DNA of 64,000 nt from Alloascoidea africana (lineage: Eukaryota; Ascomycota; Alloascoideomycetes; Alloascoideales; Alloascoideaceae). Below, one piece after another: positions 21,175-31,303 of this stretch; position 1 is the first letter of the stretch; each line of letters starts with the position of its first letter. Location of the stretch: assembly GCA_030581615.1 (NCBI GenBank), contig JAKTTT010000019.1, positions 248,001 to 312,000 of the forward strand. Direction: 5' to 3'. The position numbers and the translations under genes were made by a program. The notes beneath the pieces are model-generated. The model saw nothing but the letters and a program-made list of their open reading frames with translations. It searched no databases and was not told where the DNA came from.

Positions 21175-22675
21175 ATGTGCTTCATGTTAGTTTTTCCTCC
21201 GTTGATTTCTCACCATAACTCATAAAATTTATAGGATAGGAGGAACATTTGTTGAAAAAGTATTAAAATCAGGCACGTCCTATTCTATTGGCGCCGTGAT
21301 CATGCTCCTAACTGGTGCCTGCCTGCCTACTTGATCTCCCCACTCTAATATATTCTTCGTCTATTCTTTATTTCCCCTGTTTTTTTTTTGTTTTTGCAGC
21401 CCTTTAAACGTGGTGGGCGGCAGTGGTCAGCAATATCACAGTTACATCTCTGTAATGAACCTAAAGAGTTATGCTCCTATCGCTATAGGAGTGGCAGGAA
21501 AGAGCGTTGACAAGACCAGAACGCTGTATGCGGAGAGAGCAAAAGAAGGAGGATTTGGGGGTATTTGTAGCATGTGCACAGGTAAAACCACCAAGATCCT
21601 GGGATTAAAACCCAATGTTGGAGCTGCTTTGGCTTGGTTACATTTGGCCCAACTGGACTTTACCGATACGATTGGAATCAAAGTCAGATCCACAAGTTCA
21701 GAACAAGAATCAACAACAACAACATCATCATCAGCCTCCTCATTGGATGAAATCGGAAACACCAATCGCGATAATGCAAGCAACATTGTTATCTGTTTCA
21801 TTGGGATTCTTATTGCAATCTCTCTGTTAATATCAATCACAGTTACATGTTATTTGTTACACAGAAAGGAACAGAGACGAATCAAGGAGAATGCTAGGAT
21901 TTTCAAGCTCCTTTGTGAGAATAAATTAAGGGTTAAAACTTACAAAGACTACTGTAACAAAAAAAGAAAAATTGAAGGAGATGCAGATTATGATGATGAT
22001 GATGATGAAATAGGTGAAAAAAACGTGGTTTCTCAAACGCCAGAATTGCAAGCGGCATCTCACGAACAGTGCGAACCCCTGTTCACGGGCTGTGCCATCT
22101 GTCTATCTGAATTTGAACAGGAAGATCGACTAAGAGAACTTCCATGCCATCATGTTTTCCATTCGGATTGTATAATGAACTGGTTCATGAAAAAAACAGA
22201 CAGAAATAGCATACACGGGTTCGAAGAAAACATTTATGGCAATCCGTATTTGAATCTCAGCATTGGCAGACCCTATCACTTGAACTTTCCGCCTCCTGTT
22301 TATAATGACCATGTGCATTACAGGTTTGGAGCAGTTTATGGAAGACCTGGTCCAAGAAGGAACCAGAACCCAGATCCACAGAGAAATGAGCCGAATCGGA
22401 GAAGCAGAAGAGCACGCCTGGTATCTCATATGAGACGGTTTGGAACACGGGGGCAAACATCTACAAGCGGCACAGGAAGACTCGGTGACGCTCCCCAAGA
22501 ACGAGAACGAGAACGAGAACAGCCCCAGAGAGAAGCGCTGGATCCTGAAATAGGCGAAGAGATCAATGAAAGCAGATTGACGGAAGAAATGGTTCGAAAC
22601 ATGACCTGCGTATTATGCCGACAGCCTGCGTTCTGTGCAGACGATCTAAAACAGCTCAAGGATCCTCTGTTCTAA
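21175..22675 (+). CDS. Membrane RING-H2 protein with split RING, probable E3 ubiquitin ligase
   Basis: Proposed exon 1 is only 21175-21185 (MCF plus AT), intron 21186-21399 (GTTAGT...polypyrimidine TTTTTGCAG), exon 2 21400-22675; 428 residues. The exon 2 acceptor is strong; exon 1 is less sure, and translation could begin at the ATG at 21455 instead. A hydrophobic segment at about residues 132-157 (IVICFIGILIAISLLISITV) predicts one membrane span. The RING begins CAICLSEFEQEDRL at 235, with LPCHHVFHSDCI ending at Cys261, but the last Cys pair, CVLCRQPAF, is at 407-410. About 145 residues, Pro/Arg-rich and likely disordered, therefore sit inside the RING, where about 10 are usual. The tail after the RING is short. 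Membrane-anchored quality control is plausible but not shown; no PA domain is recognised. Confidence 0.7.
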
Positions 22676-22940
22676 GTATCTGTTCTGTCTCTCGATCCTC
22701 TGTTCCTAGTATTGTTCTCATCTTATTGTCTTTCTCCAGGTTCTTATGGGCGTACGGGTGTTTTTGAAGAGGTAAGCGCCAGCCACGCACAAAAAACCCA
22801 TTATTTCCCGATTGGGAAATGTACATGCTAGCCTCCTCCGACTGCTGATTTTTGTACTTCTTTTCTTCTTTGTCCACGTCGATATAATTATTACTTTTAC
22901 TGCCCTTGCTAGCTAATACGAATACAATTAATAGTTTCCG

Positions 22941-25814
22941 ATGGATCAGGATCAGCGTATTGATCATCCAGAACCTGCTCAGACGGGATCAATGTCCAAA
23001 AGAACAAGATCCTCGGTTCAACGCCGTCAACAGCGCATGCAGATGAGCAGTCAGCGATATCCAAGTTACATTTCCACAAGACGAATTCCTCTTGTCTTTC
23101 AAGATTCTGATACACGCCCACGCTCTGACTCAAGGTACATTCCGCTAAAGAAAAGACCAGTGTCGAGAAAGTCATCCACCTCGGCTCGTTCTCGAGCCAG
23201 TACAAATAGCATCGCAAGACAGAACAGTGTGCAGAGTCGTCAAAATGTAGTCGTCAGGAGGAGACAAAGTCAACTGCGCAATGAAAGAGTGTCTACCAAC
23301 AGGAATGGCAATGGACAGGCTACAGGTAGTCAAATACACCCTGGAACAATTAGAAGACGAGGGACAAGAACTCAGAGAACAAGTCTTCAAACCCCTAGAG
23401 AGCATGTTCACATTTCCAATTCACAAAATTTGACAAGACAGCCAACGCGTAAAGTACGGTCAGGAAAGGGATTGCTTTGCTTTGGGAGACAAAACTCAAC
23501 AATCACCAAGCCAGTTGGAAGGAGAAAGAAACTAAGTCGTCAAAAACTGAAAACAAATCCTGCTTCAATTTACAATCATCCAACCAGAACACATTTGCAA
23601 AATAGTTTATATCCAGAACAACTGAAGCTGGCCCTTTCTGAAACAGAAACACAGACAAGTTCTGCATTAATCAACGAGATAATTCAGTCCACCATCCCCG
23701 AATACTTGCAACTGTATGAGTTTCAATCAGCATGGTCTGAAGTGGCGGCAAAGCATCCAAAGTTAATGGCTACAACAATGTTGGCGACAACTGATTCCAA
23801 TAGAAATGTCATTTTGCAGAATATTCCCAATGAAAAGGGGAAACTACAATACCCAATGCACGTTGTAAATTCACCGGGATCACATAGACAAATGTGGACA
23901 GAAACAGTTGATGCCCATGAAGAGTATCGGCGTAAGATGGCCAATGTTGGTAGAATCCCTTCATCCTCTGGTGCCCACTCAAACCTAGATAAGATAAACG
24001 AGGATGGCCTCTCCACCACCTCAACTAGAGATCAAAATGGTCGCGAGGGAAAGTCTCTTGTACAGGCTCCTGAAGGGTCTAATGATACCCAATTGATTGA
24101 ACTTTGGAGCACTTATCTGAACACGGTTCTTGCTAATCGAATTTTATTAAGACAAAGACTTCTTGCCGATACCGATGATGAGGATAGTGGTGATTCTAAC
24201 ACAGACAAGGATCAAAATGAGAGCGAGCACAATTTAACAGATAATTCTTCATATTATTCAGATGCTGGTAGTCGAGCAAGCTCAGATTCTATTCAGCCAT
24301 CTTTTTACTCTATTGATGAAGAACATCCTGCTCCTCTTTCCAATAATACAAGTCCTGATCAGCCAATGGTTTCAACAATTATTGTGCCACCTGCTTCTCT
24401 TCCTCTCCCTCTTCCACCGAGTTCAGCTGACCATTCGGACCCACCTTCATCTGCAAAAACATACTCAGATTATGAGTATCAACAGGTTAGAGCATTACAA
24501 GAAACGCCAAAGACTCCATCTTCAAAGGCAACCGAGATTTATTCAAATAAGCACAAACACACTGCTATTATTTCATCTGGCCCAACCGAAATCTCCTCAA
24601 AAGCAATAATAGTCGATCCCGCAAACGATGGAGATTCCGAAGAAGTATCTTCAGGAATAATTGCGTTTAAAGAGCAATTTGATCAAAGCTTGGAATACGC
24701 AGCTGCTCAGCGCGAAACGCCATCTGCTGGACCTGTGTTTACCATTATTGGCAGTGAAGACGACGATGATGATGATGAATATGAGGATAGCTATGCTCCA
24801 TTATTGCCAAAAGATGAAGACAATGCAGCGGTAATGGGACAGACAAAAGAGGAGCAGTATTCAACAACAAAGATAACTCAAGAGCATTCGAGTTCCGATT
24901 CCCAAAGTTCAGGGGTGCTGTTAGAACAGCTTTCAAAAGTTAGTTCTCTTTCAGAATCAAATGAGCTTGAAACACACAGACCGTATTCGGTATCATTGCC
25001 TTTCCGAATAGTTCCATCGAAAAGCTACAGAAATTCTTCTCCAAGTAGTGGGTCTCCCCCCAAATCACCTGAACCCAAGAGCGCTACAGAGGTTCGACAA
25101 CTAATTGATGAAAAATTTAGGAGACGGTTTGAGCTCCCCAATATTCATGTTGCTCCACCTTCTGGAATACCTGCCTTATCGGGTCACTTGAATTTAAGCC
25201 CTCGAAAGCCGCATCAAGAGCGAACTTTACCACCTCCACGCAGTTTCAAGCAAGATACTATCCCAACAAGTGTTTCGGATCCAGAAATTCGAATCAGAGC
25301 GCCTTCTCCATCATCCTCAATTGAATCTTACGAATTCTCAATGCACTCTGTCGATTCAAATGGATCACAGTTATCGAGAGGTAGTCCCAATAGAAAGAGG
25401 CAATACAAGGCTTGGAAAAGTAAACAATTCACTGACTGTCAAACTGATTTGAAACAAAACTTGGCTGAAAAAGGTGACGAGCTTTCTACCCCAGCATATT
25501 ACGCAAGTTCTTCCTCCATAATTGCTGTTCCTCCTCCCCCTGTTGCACCTGGCCGTAATCAGCATGATCGTGTTTCTTCTTCGCTTACCGATCTCAGCAT
25601 TGACCCAAACATTTCTCAACGTCCAAGAAGACTAAGCCCTTATTTGGGAAATGGAAGAAGATCAGAGCTCGTAACTGATGAAGAGCGATATTTGAACGTT
25701 CTCTGGAAGAACGAAACCGCAAGAGAAAATCTTGTGGCAAGAAACTTTTCTTATGAGTCTTATTATTCCACATCTGGAGATTCAATGCTTTATACCGCGA
25801 CTTCAGCCAAATAA
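22941..25814 (+). CDS. Large Ser/Arg-rich, mostly disordered protein of unknown function
   Basis: A clean 957-residue frame from ATG at 22941, only 265 bp after the RING gene. I do not recognise the family. The first 200 residues are very basic (RRQQ, RSSV, KKRPVSRKSSTSARSR). The middle is Ser/Thr/Asp/Glu-rich, with an acidic run EDDDDDDEYEDSYAPLLPKD and proline clusters (LPLPLPPSS). The C-terminal 60 residues, with VTDEERYLNVLWKNETAREN and ARNFSYESYYSTSGDSM, look more ordered and may be the conserved part. No transmembrane segment or signal peptide is apparent. The unbroken length and amino-acid bias argue it is a real gene; a cytoskeletal, cell-polarity or signalling scaffold would fit such a composition, but this is only a guess. 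Confidence 0.75.
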   Translation: MDQDQRIDHPEPAQTGSMSKRTRSSVQRRQQRMQMSSQRYPSYISTRRIPLVFQDSDTRPRSDSRYIPLKKRPVSRKSSTSARSRASTNSIARQNSVQSRQNVVVRRRQSQLRNERVSTNRNGNGQATGSQIHPGTIRRRGTRTQRTSLQTPREHVHISNSQNLTRQPTRKVRSGKGLLCFGRQNSTITKPVGRRKKLSRQKLKTNPASIYNHPTRTHLQNSLYPEQLKLALSETETQTSSALINEIIQSTIPEYLQLYEFQSAWSEVAAKHPKLMATTMLATTDSNRNVILQNIPNEKGKLQYPMHVVNSPGSHRQMWTETVDAHEEYRRKMANVGRIPSSSGAHSNLDKINEDGLSTTSTRDQNGREGKSLVQAPEGSNDTQLIELWSTYLNTVLANRILLRQRLLADTDDEDSGDSNTDKDQNESEHNLTDNSSYYSDAGSRASSDSIQPSFYSIDEEHPAPLSNNTSPDQPMVSTIIVPPASLPLPLPPSSADHSDPPSSAKTYSDYEYQQVRALQETPKTPSSKATEIYSNKHKHTAIISSGPTEISSKAIIVDPANDGDSEEVSSGIIAFKEQFDQSLEYAAAQRETPSAGPVFTIIGSEDDDDDDEYEDSYAPLLPKDEDNAAVMGQTKEEQYSTTKITQEHSSSDSQSSGVLLEQLSKVSSLSESNELETHRPYSVSLPFRIVPSKSYRNSSPSSGSPPKSPEPKSATEVRQLIDEKFRRRFELPNIHVAPPSGIPALSGHLNLSPRKPHQERTLPPPRSFKQDTIPTSVSDPEIRIRAPSPSSSIESYEFSMHSVDSNGSQLSRGSPNRKRQYKAWKSKQFTDCQTDLKQNLAEKGDELSTPAYYASSSSIIAVPPPPVAPGRNQHDRVSSSLTDLSIDPNISQRPRRLSPYLGNGRRSELVTDEERYLNVLWKNETARENLVARNFSYESYYSTSGDSMLYTATSAK

Positions 25815-27315
25815 TTAAAACACTATGCACCAATTGAGCATTAGGCATTCATTTTTCTAAAAAAAAATTTATATTTGTTTGATATGATTCTTCTTTTGGG
25901 GGACTACATTCTTGTCATTACCACCACCGTTTTTAGCATCTGGATCATTAATTCATAATCATTTTTTGACCTGTCTATATACTTCTCTTGTCTTTTTCAT
26001 GTAACATTTTCACCTTTAATCTCATTTTTTTAGTTTCCTTTCTTCTGACTATGCCAAAAGTTTTGTTGCCTATTTATTTGAATTGCTTTGTATTTGCTAA
26101 AAGTCCTCGCCTATATAACATTAAAAATTTTGCTTAGACCCAATACATTTTGCATTTTCCACCTCATTCATCTGTGTGCATTTGTCATCTTCTCTTTTCT
26201 TCATTGTCTTGAAATAAACTGGTATCTTCAAGCACAAGTATCAATACTTGAACATAAAGAAATAAAACCAAGATACCTCGGATGCAAAAGGAACTAATAA
26301 TACGAGAGAAGAGCCCCTAATCATGGAAAACCTTAAGAAGCAAGTAGACAACTGCTGAGAATAGTCAATAAGATAGACCGTAACATTTGTCATATGAGAA
26401 ATGGACACTCCACATCTGCCTCATATATTTAATGTGCTTCTCTTCTGGGTTAATTGATGAGAAAGTGTACATTTACAAAGCTGTTTTAATCTCCAAGCTG
26501 GTGTTTATTGCGAGCACAGAGCATCAATAGATATTAGTATTTGACATTTCTCTATCTTGAAGAAACAAGGTCTTTCATGAAAAGTCGCCTCATCTGCAAC
26601 CGTTTATAATACTAGATACTTGTTCTCTGAGACGCAAAATCATTCTTTTATAAAGTAAAATCAAAGGGAAAAAATGCAACATGCTTCATTCGATGAAGCA
26701 TCTGGGTCCGGTACATCCTATTAGCGCTCGGGTTCAGCTTGTCCCAAGCTCACCACTATATAAACGCCATCGACCCTCCTTCTATTGTGATTCACCTCCT
26801 GGGTCAGTGAAATAGTCCTTACAAAAGTGCAAAAAAAATCCAAATGTTTCTTCAAAGTTGCCTCTGGTGGAAGGTACACTTTTCAGACAATGACGTATCC
26901 TGTTGGAAGCTAAACCGTTGAGCTGTCAGGGCACAACTTGTACATGTTGCGGTACGTTCTATAGTCTCGGGCTGATTTCTCCAAGTCCTTATTGATACGT
27001 CTTTACACAGTGTTCTACCAGTAGGTTAAAGACTTTTTTGACATATACTAAATTCAAGTTGATGACTTTCACTAGGAGTCCAAATCAAAACTATTTAAAA
27101 AGGTTTAACCAAAAAAGTTGTTTTCCAGTTATCATGGCCACTCAGCCAATGCTTTCATCTCCCAATCCGTGAAGTTGTTATAGTCTTGTATTTAGGACCA
27201 TAGAAACTAGACCAATCTTTGTTTCGAACTGTTTGCTTCAATTAACTAGTGGTAAATGTTGTGTCTCAGTATTGATTGATTTTGACCAAACAAGCCACTA
27301 TCCAGTCAATGACGC
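25815..27315. other. Gene-poor AT-rich region
   Basis: No gene is supported in this 1.5 kb. The start should hold the terminator of the preceding gene (AAAAAAAATTTATATTTG near 25860). Confidence 0.45.
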
Positions 27316-27456
27316 CTATGTCGATGCAGCTGAGCGGATGGCTTCACCAGCCCAGTGACACAATAGAGCTCCCACAACTATACCAAGACCAATGGCGTAC
27401 CATGTCATTCCCCTTTCTATCTTATCCCATGTGCTGTCTGAAATCTGTATTTCCAT
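27316..27456 (-). CDS. Candidate 46-residue single-pass membrane micropeptide or last exon
   Basis: ATG at 27456 starts a 46-residue frame with WDKIERGMTWYAIGLGIVVG and a short tail ending RSAAST. The hydrophobic span with flanking charges looks protein-like rather than random. It may instead be the last exon of a spliced gene: an AG at 27445/27444 (after ATACAG) would join in phase 0 to a possible 64 nt exon at 27995-27932 that is bounded by AACAG and GTTAGT and encodes FLASAFIALLPPVFVTRQFQ plus E. No 5' exon could be found. Family unknown. Confidence 0.3.
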   Translation of the reverse strand: MEIQISDSTWDKIERGMTWYAIGLGIVVGALLCHWAGEAIRSAAST

Positions 27457-27885
27457 CGTGTAGAATTGTTGCAACAATAATGGCGAAAATGATTTAACCA
27501 AAGAAAAAAAAGAAAACAGAACGAGAATCACAAGTTTTTTTTTTTAGTATTAATTCTTCAAAGAAAAGAAAGATTTCTTCATGATAAGGTTTATTAAAGG
27601 AATAAAGGAATAAAGCTGGAGTAAAAAGGCAATATGTTGTTTGTTCAAAAAACTACATCTAACATCCAGTTCCTTAAGGTTTAGGATACCTTGTCTAACC
27701 CTGGGATACATAACAAACCTCTCCATGAAAGTCTTTAGAAGTTCAAAATTCGATGATTCTTTTTTCTATGGATTCTATTCAGTTTATTTATCCTTTACCT
27801 GTTTCACTCTTCCGATATTCATCTCAAGCTGTCCTTCCACCAAGCTATCCCATTCTGCTTACACCCTACTAAATATTTATTTCTA
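27457..27885. other. AT-rich spacer before inverted repeat
   Basis: Nothing recognisable; includes T and A runs near 27537-27545. Possible intron of the tentative spliced gene described for 27316-27456. Confidence 0.3.
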
Positions 27886-28030
27886 ACAAAACTTCTCATA
27901 AATTGTCACAATAACAAAGTTTGTGACTAACCTCTTGAAATTGTCTTGTCACAAAAACTGGTGGAAGAAGTGCAATAAATGCAGAAGCTAGAAACCTGTT
28001 GCTTTAAGTAACACAAAGCTTTTGTGTTTT
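27886..28030. repeat. Left arm of about 140 bp inverted repeat
   Basis: Reverse complement of 28161-28297, with most positions matching over the full length. Shared blocks include GGTGGAAGAAGTGCAATAAA and TTGTCTTGTCACAAAA. The minus strand of this arm carries the possible exon 27995-27932. Confidence 0.8.
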
Positions 28031-28160
28031 TTTATTTTTTCCAAGATGTAAGAAAGTAAAGTTAGGGTTGAAGCATCCTGCTTCTGAAAGACATCATGGT
28101 ATGAAAGAAATAGGGGTTGACAAAGGCAATCTTGAAAAAAACAAAAAACAAAAAACAAAG

Positions 28161-28297
28161 AAAACACAAATAGTTTTGTGCTACTTAAAGCAACGAATTC
28201 TGCATTTATTGCACTTCTTCCACCATATTTTGTGACAAGACAACTTCGAGATGTTAGTCACAAACTCTGTTATTGTCAAGACTTTCGAGAAGTTTTG
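28161..28297. repeat. Right arm of about 140 bp inverted repeat
   Basis: Inverted partner of 27886-28030 across a spacer of about 130 bp. On the plus strand it reads AFIALLPPYFVTRQLRD, near-identical to the peptide in the other arm (AFIALLPPVFVTRQFQE), with the same GTTAGT following. A plus-strand frame at 28251-28463 continues past it without a known motif. Confidence 0.8.
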
Positions 28298-30637
28298 TTT
28301 TGATCACGTTGGGGGAATTGTGCTTGGAATGATGCTATGGGTGATACCAGAGCTTATATATGGGGCTGGAGTATTCTCGAAGGATGAGGCCCCAATTCAA
28401 CAAGGTGGTGTCTTTGGATGGGATGCATCCGGTTTCAGTGCAAACACTACCACTTGGATGTAAGAAATCTCAAGATTACTTGATGAAATGGCGAGTTTTC
28501 AAAAAGGCGTTTACTCAACCGAACCCTTTCTTCAATCATTGATCTTTCATCTTTTTTGAGTTCTCAACTTTTAAGCCCTCTGGTATCGGACCAGACGCAG
28601 AAACGCAATCACTTCGAAGGTTTTGACAGAGTCTCAACGCACACTAGTTTTTTGTATATTATTTGTTTAATTTGAAAACATGGAGAACACATTAGCACAA
28701 AGTTTAGATAAAAAGTTTGTAACTATTAAAAAACAGAGTACAGTGTATTTCTACAAACTAATAACTCACAGTCACTGGGGCCAGCCCAGAGAATGCAAGA
28801 CCTAAAGCCTATAGAAACATATCCAAGTTGTGACTGTTCAAAGGCTTAGCGTTCAATATGAAGCAATTGTCTTGTACTCTATCCTTGACACTGGTAGGTA
28901 AAGACTGAAGTGGGTATAGAATCAACCAGAAGTAGTATTTGTAGATTCTGGCGGTAGTGGCAAAACTTGGTTCTTGCTCCAATCCCTCTCTTTCAAAATG
29001 GCGTTTCATAAATATTCCGTGTTACTCTTTTCAATCTCTTTTCTGACTAAGGTTAGTGCAAGCTGGAAAGTAGCAGCAAACAATCCTCTGGGGTTGGGCT
29101 TCGAAACCGTATCTTTGTGTCGCAGGCTTCTGTAACAGCCTTCTTTTGGCCTATTGTTCAGCTTCATGTTTAAACACATTAAGGAGAAAAATAGTTAATA
29201 GCTCCATCAGAGCGCTGCAGCTAGCACAAATTGCAATGGATTGAAGATATTGCTTGCAATGCTGGCAGCTGTTCTAAGGACTCACGTTTGAGCTGCTCGT
29301 AAGAATCAGCGTTTCATGGCCTCTTATTGAGCGTTCTAACTAAAAATCCACCATACCAGGCGATCTTTGGTTGTTCGCTGTAGATTAATCAACTTGAAGC
29401 TAATCTTCCAACCTCGGTTCGAGCCGTGCGTATCGTATCAATTTCGTGTTTGTATGGAAAGCGCGTTTTGCTGGAGGATTCTCCCTGATTTCTTTTCTCC
29501 AAAGGTTGCTTTGACAGCTAAATAATGGCAGATAGCTGTGTTTTGCTGGTCCATGTTTCCTGTATGAATTGAAAGTATTCTTTCGGATGGAATTCAAACA
29601 GCAAAACAGCTTTCCATCTCGGTTGTTGGGGCCAAAACCTCGAAGCTTGTCATGGCAATAGTTTAAGTAATTGAAAGAAAGATATCCGCTATCTTACTCT
29701 TAACTACTGGGGTCCGTGTGCTTTTGTTATGTCTTCACAATTCACTGGTTGCTTCTTATCTGGCAGTGTAGTGTTATAAGAATATTCAGCGCTCTTTTGT
29801 ATTCTTTACTTGAAACTTTCAGGATTGGGTAGCTAAAAGTTCAATCTTGTCTTATTTTTTGCAAACCTGCAGATGTTGGCGTTCTGCTTCACAACTTTGA
29901 GAAAAGATGGCAATGACAGACCCCTACAGATGGATATAGTGTTTTTAGCACTAGTAGCAAGTGATATTTTTTTTTTCATTAGATAGCACTTGATATTTCA
30001 CAAATTTCTCTATATGCATATTGTGAACTCATTTTCTAGACTCTTACACCGATGCGAAATGCATTTCGTGCTTTATGTTTCAGATTCTCCCATGAAGGCA
30101 AGACAACTCAAAACACTTTAATAAATCAAACAATTTGCTCTATACACCATACAATAAAAACCAACGGTAAAAAAGAACCGTGGAAAGGAGCAACAGAAAG
30201 GTGTACATGCTCACGCAAAAACTAGAAGAACAAAATTAGCAGAACTTCTAGGGCGTTACAAAAAAATATGGCAAATCCCAAGAATCTTACGTTACTCGAC
30301 AAAGAAAGACCTGTCCACTCCACCTTAGCATTATGTTTGAATGGAGTGAGCACGACAAATATGAATATGAAAGCCTTCTTGCGAAGGAATTGTTATCTGT
30401 GAGAGTGTAAAGCGTGAAAGCCCCACCCCGCACAACTCTTAGTGGAAACTTCCTCGCTGAAGAGGTCTTTTGGGAAGAAGGATTAGAGAGCTCATTTATA
30501 AAACTGAGCATTGCCTTCGGTCTTTAGCACAAGCAGTACAACATGGGTGGAAATTGTCAGCTGGTTGGGTACATGGGTGCAATGAAAAAGGAGGCCAATA
30601 TTTGACAGAATGGAGAACCAAGATACCAAAAGTACCG
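28298..30637. other. Gene-poor region downstream of inverted repeat
   Basis: 2.3 kb with no supported gene. Short frames (for example 28298-28463 plus and 29400-29597 minus) have no known motif and may be decayed. The final 150 bp precede RTT102 and should hold its promoter; its frame is open upstream from 30470 but without an ATG before 30638. Confidence 0.4.
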
Positions 30638-31303
30638 ATGACTTCAGCTAGAAGGTCGCTGTACCGTCAGTCTTTAGTCCGGCAAGCCAGTTCTGCCCCC
30701 TTTGAAACTGACGACCGGATAATACATTGGAAACGAGTCCGTGTGACTCCTGAAAAAGTTACTACTAGAAGCCAACTTGGGGTTGGGAAAAGTAGCCTCT
30801 ACTCTGCAGGAACAGCGAGTTCGGCGCCTGGGATGGGCGAGAAGAAGCCAATTGATTTTTCAGTGGTAACCTGGGTTCAACTAGAAAACGAAGACGGCTT
30901 CGAAGCGCTAGTAGATGGAGATGAGGAAGACCTTTTGGATCTGTCTAGAGCCACAGGCGATGACTATGAAGAGCAAGGCGCAAATGGTAAAGAACGGGGT
31001 ATGAGAAGAAGGGCCAGAGAGGGCACTTCAGACCTAACTGATGCTGACATTCGTGGCGCTGTTGGAGGCGAGGCGATTCCCGGATTTTCTTCAAGCGATG
31101 CACAAACGAGCCAAGAGAACAAAAAGGAAGGAAATAAGAAGGCAAAGACTGGAGCTGGCGATTCTGAAACTGAAGAAAAGGAAAGCGGGAAAAATGCCCT
31201 CTCTGGGGATTCGGCCCTTGAAACTCCTATTTCTGAAGGAGATGGAGAGCCTGTATCAGCCACAAAGCACACCGAAGACGATGTATCAATGGAAGATGCG
31301 TAA
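30638..31303 (+). CDS. RTT102: Rtt102 homologue, SWI/SNF and RSC chromatin remodeler subunit
   Basis: 221 residues from the first in-frame ATG at 30638; the frame is open upstream to 30470 but has no earlier ATG, so an extra 5' exon is possible. Residues 137-153, DIRGAVGGEAIPGFSSS, match yeast Rtt102 DIRGAVGNSEAIPGLSAG, and residues 78-80 (TWV) followed by DLLDLSRATG parallel yeast TWLRNQED and DILDL. Rtt102 binds the Arp7/Arp9 module shared by SWI/SNF and RSC, stabilising its nucleotide state. The protein is longer than the 157-residue yeast one, with a basic N-terminal region and an acidic, Lys/Glu-rich linker. Identification rests on two short motifs in the right order, so it is good but not certain. 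Confidence 0.72.
   Translation: MTSARRSLYRQSLVRQASSAPFETDDRIIHWKRVRVTPEKVTTRSQLGVGKSSLYSAGTASSAPGMGEKKPIDFSVVTWVQLENEDGFEALVDGDEEDLLDLSRATGDDYEEQGANGKERGMRRRAREGTSDLTDADIRGAVGGEAIPGFSSSDAQTSQENKKEGNKKAKTGAGDSETEEKESGKNALSGDSALETPISEGDGEPVSATKHTEDDVSMEDA

Noticed and set aside
22760-22940. Possible 5' intron (GTAAGC at 22772 to AATAG before 22936) for the 957-residue gene
   Set aside because: The upstream ATG-containing piece joins out of frame with the long reading frame; at most a leader intron, with no direct support.
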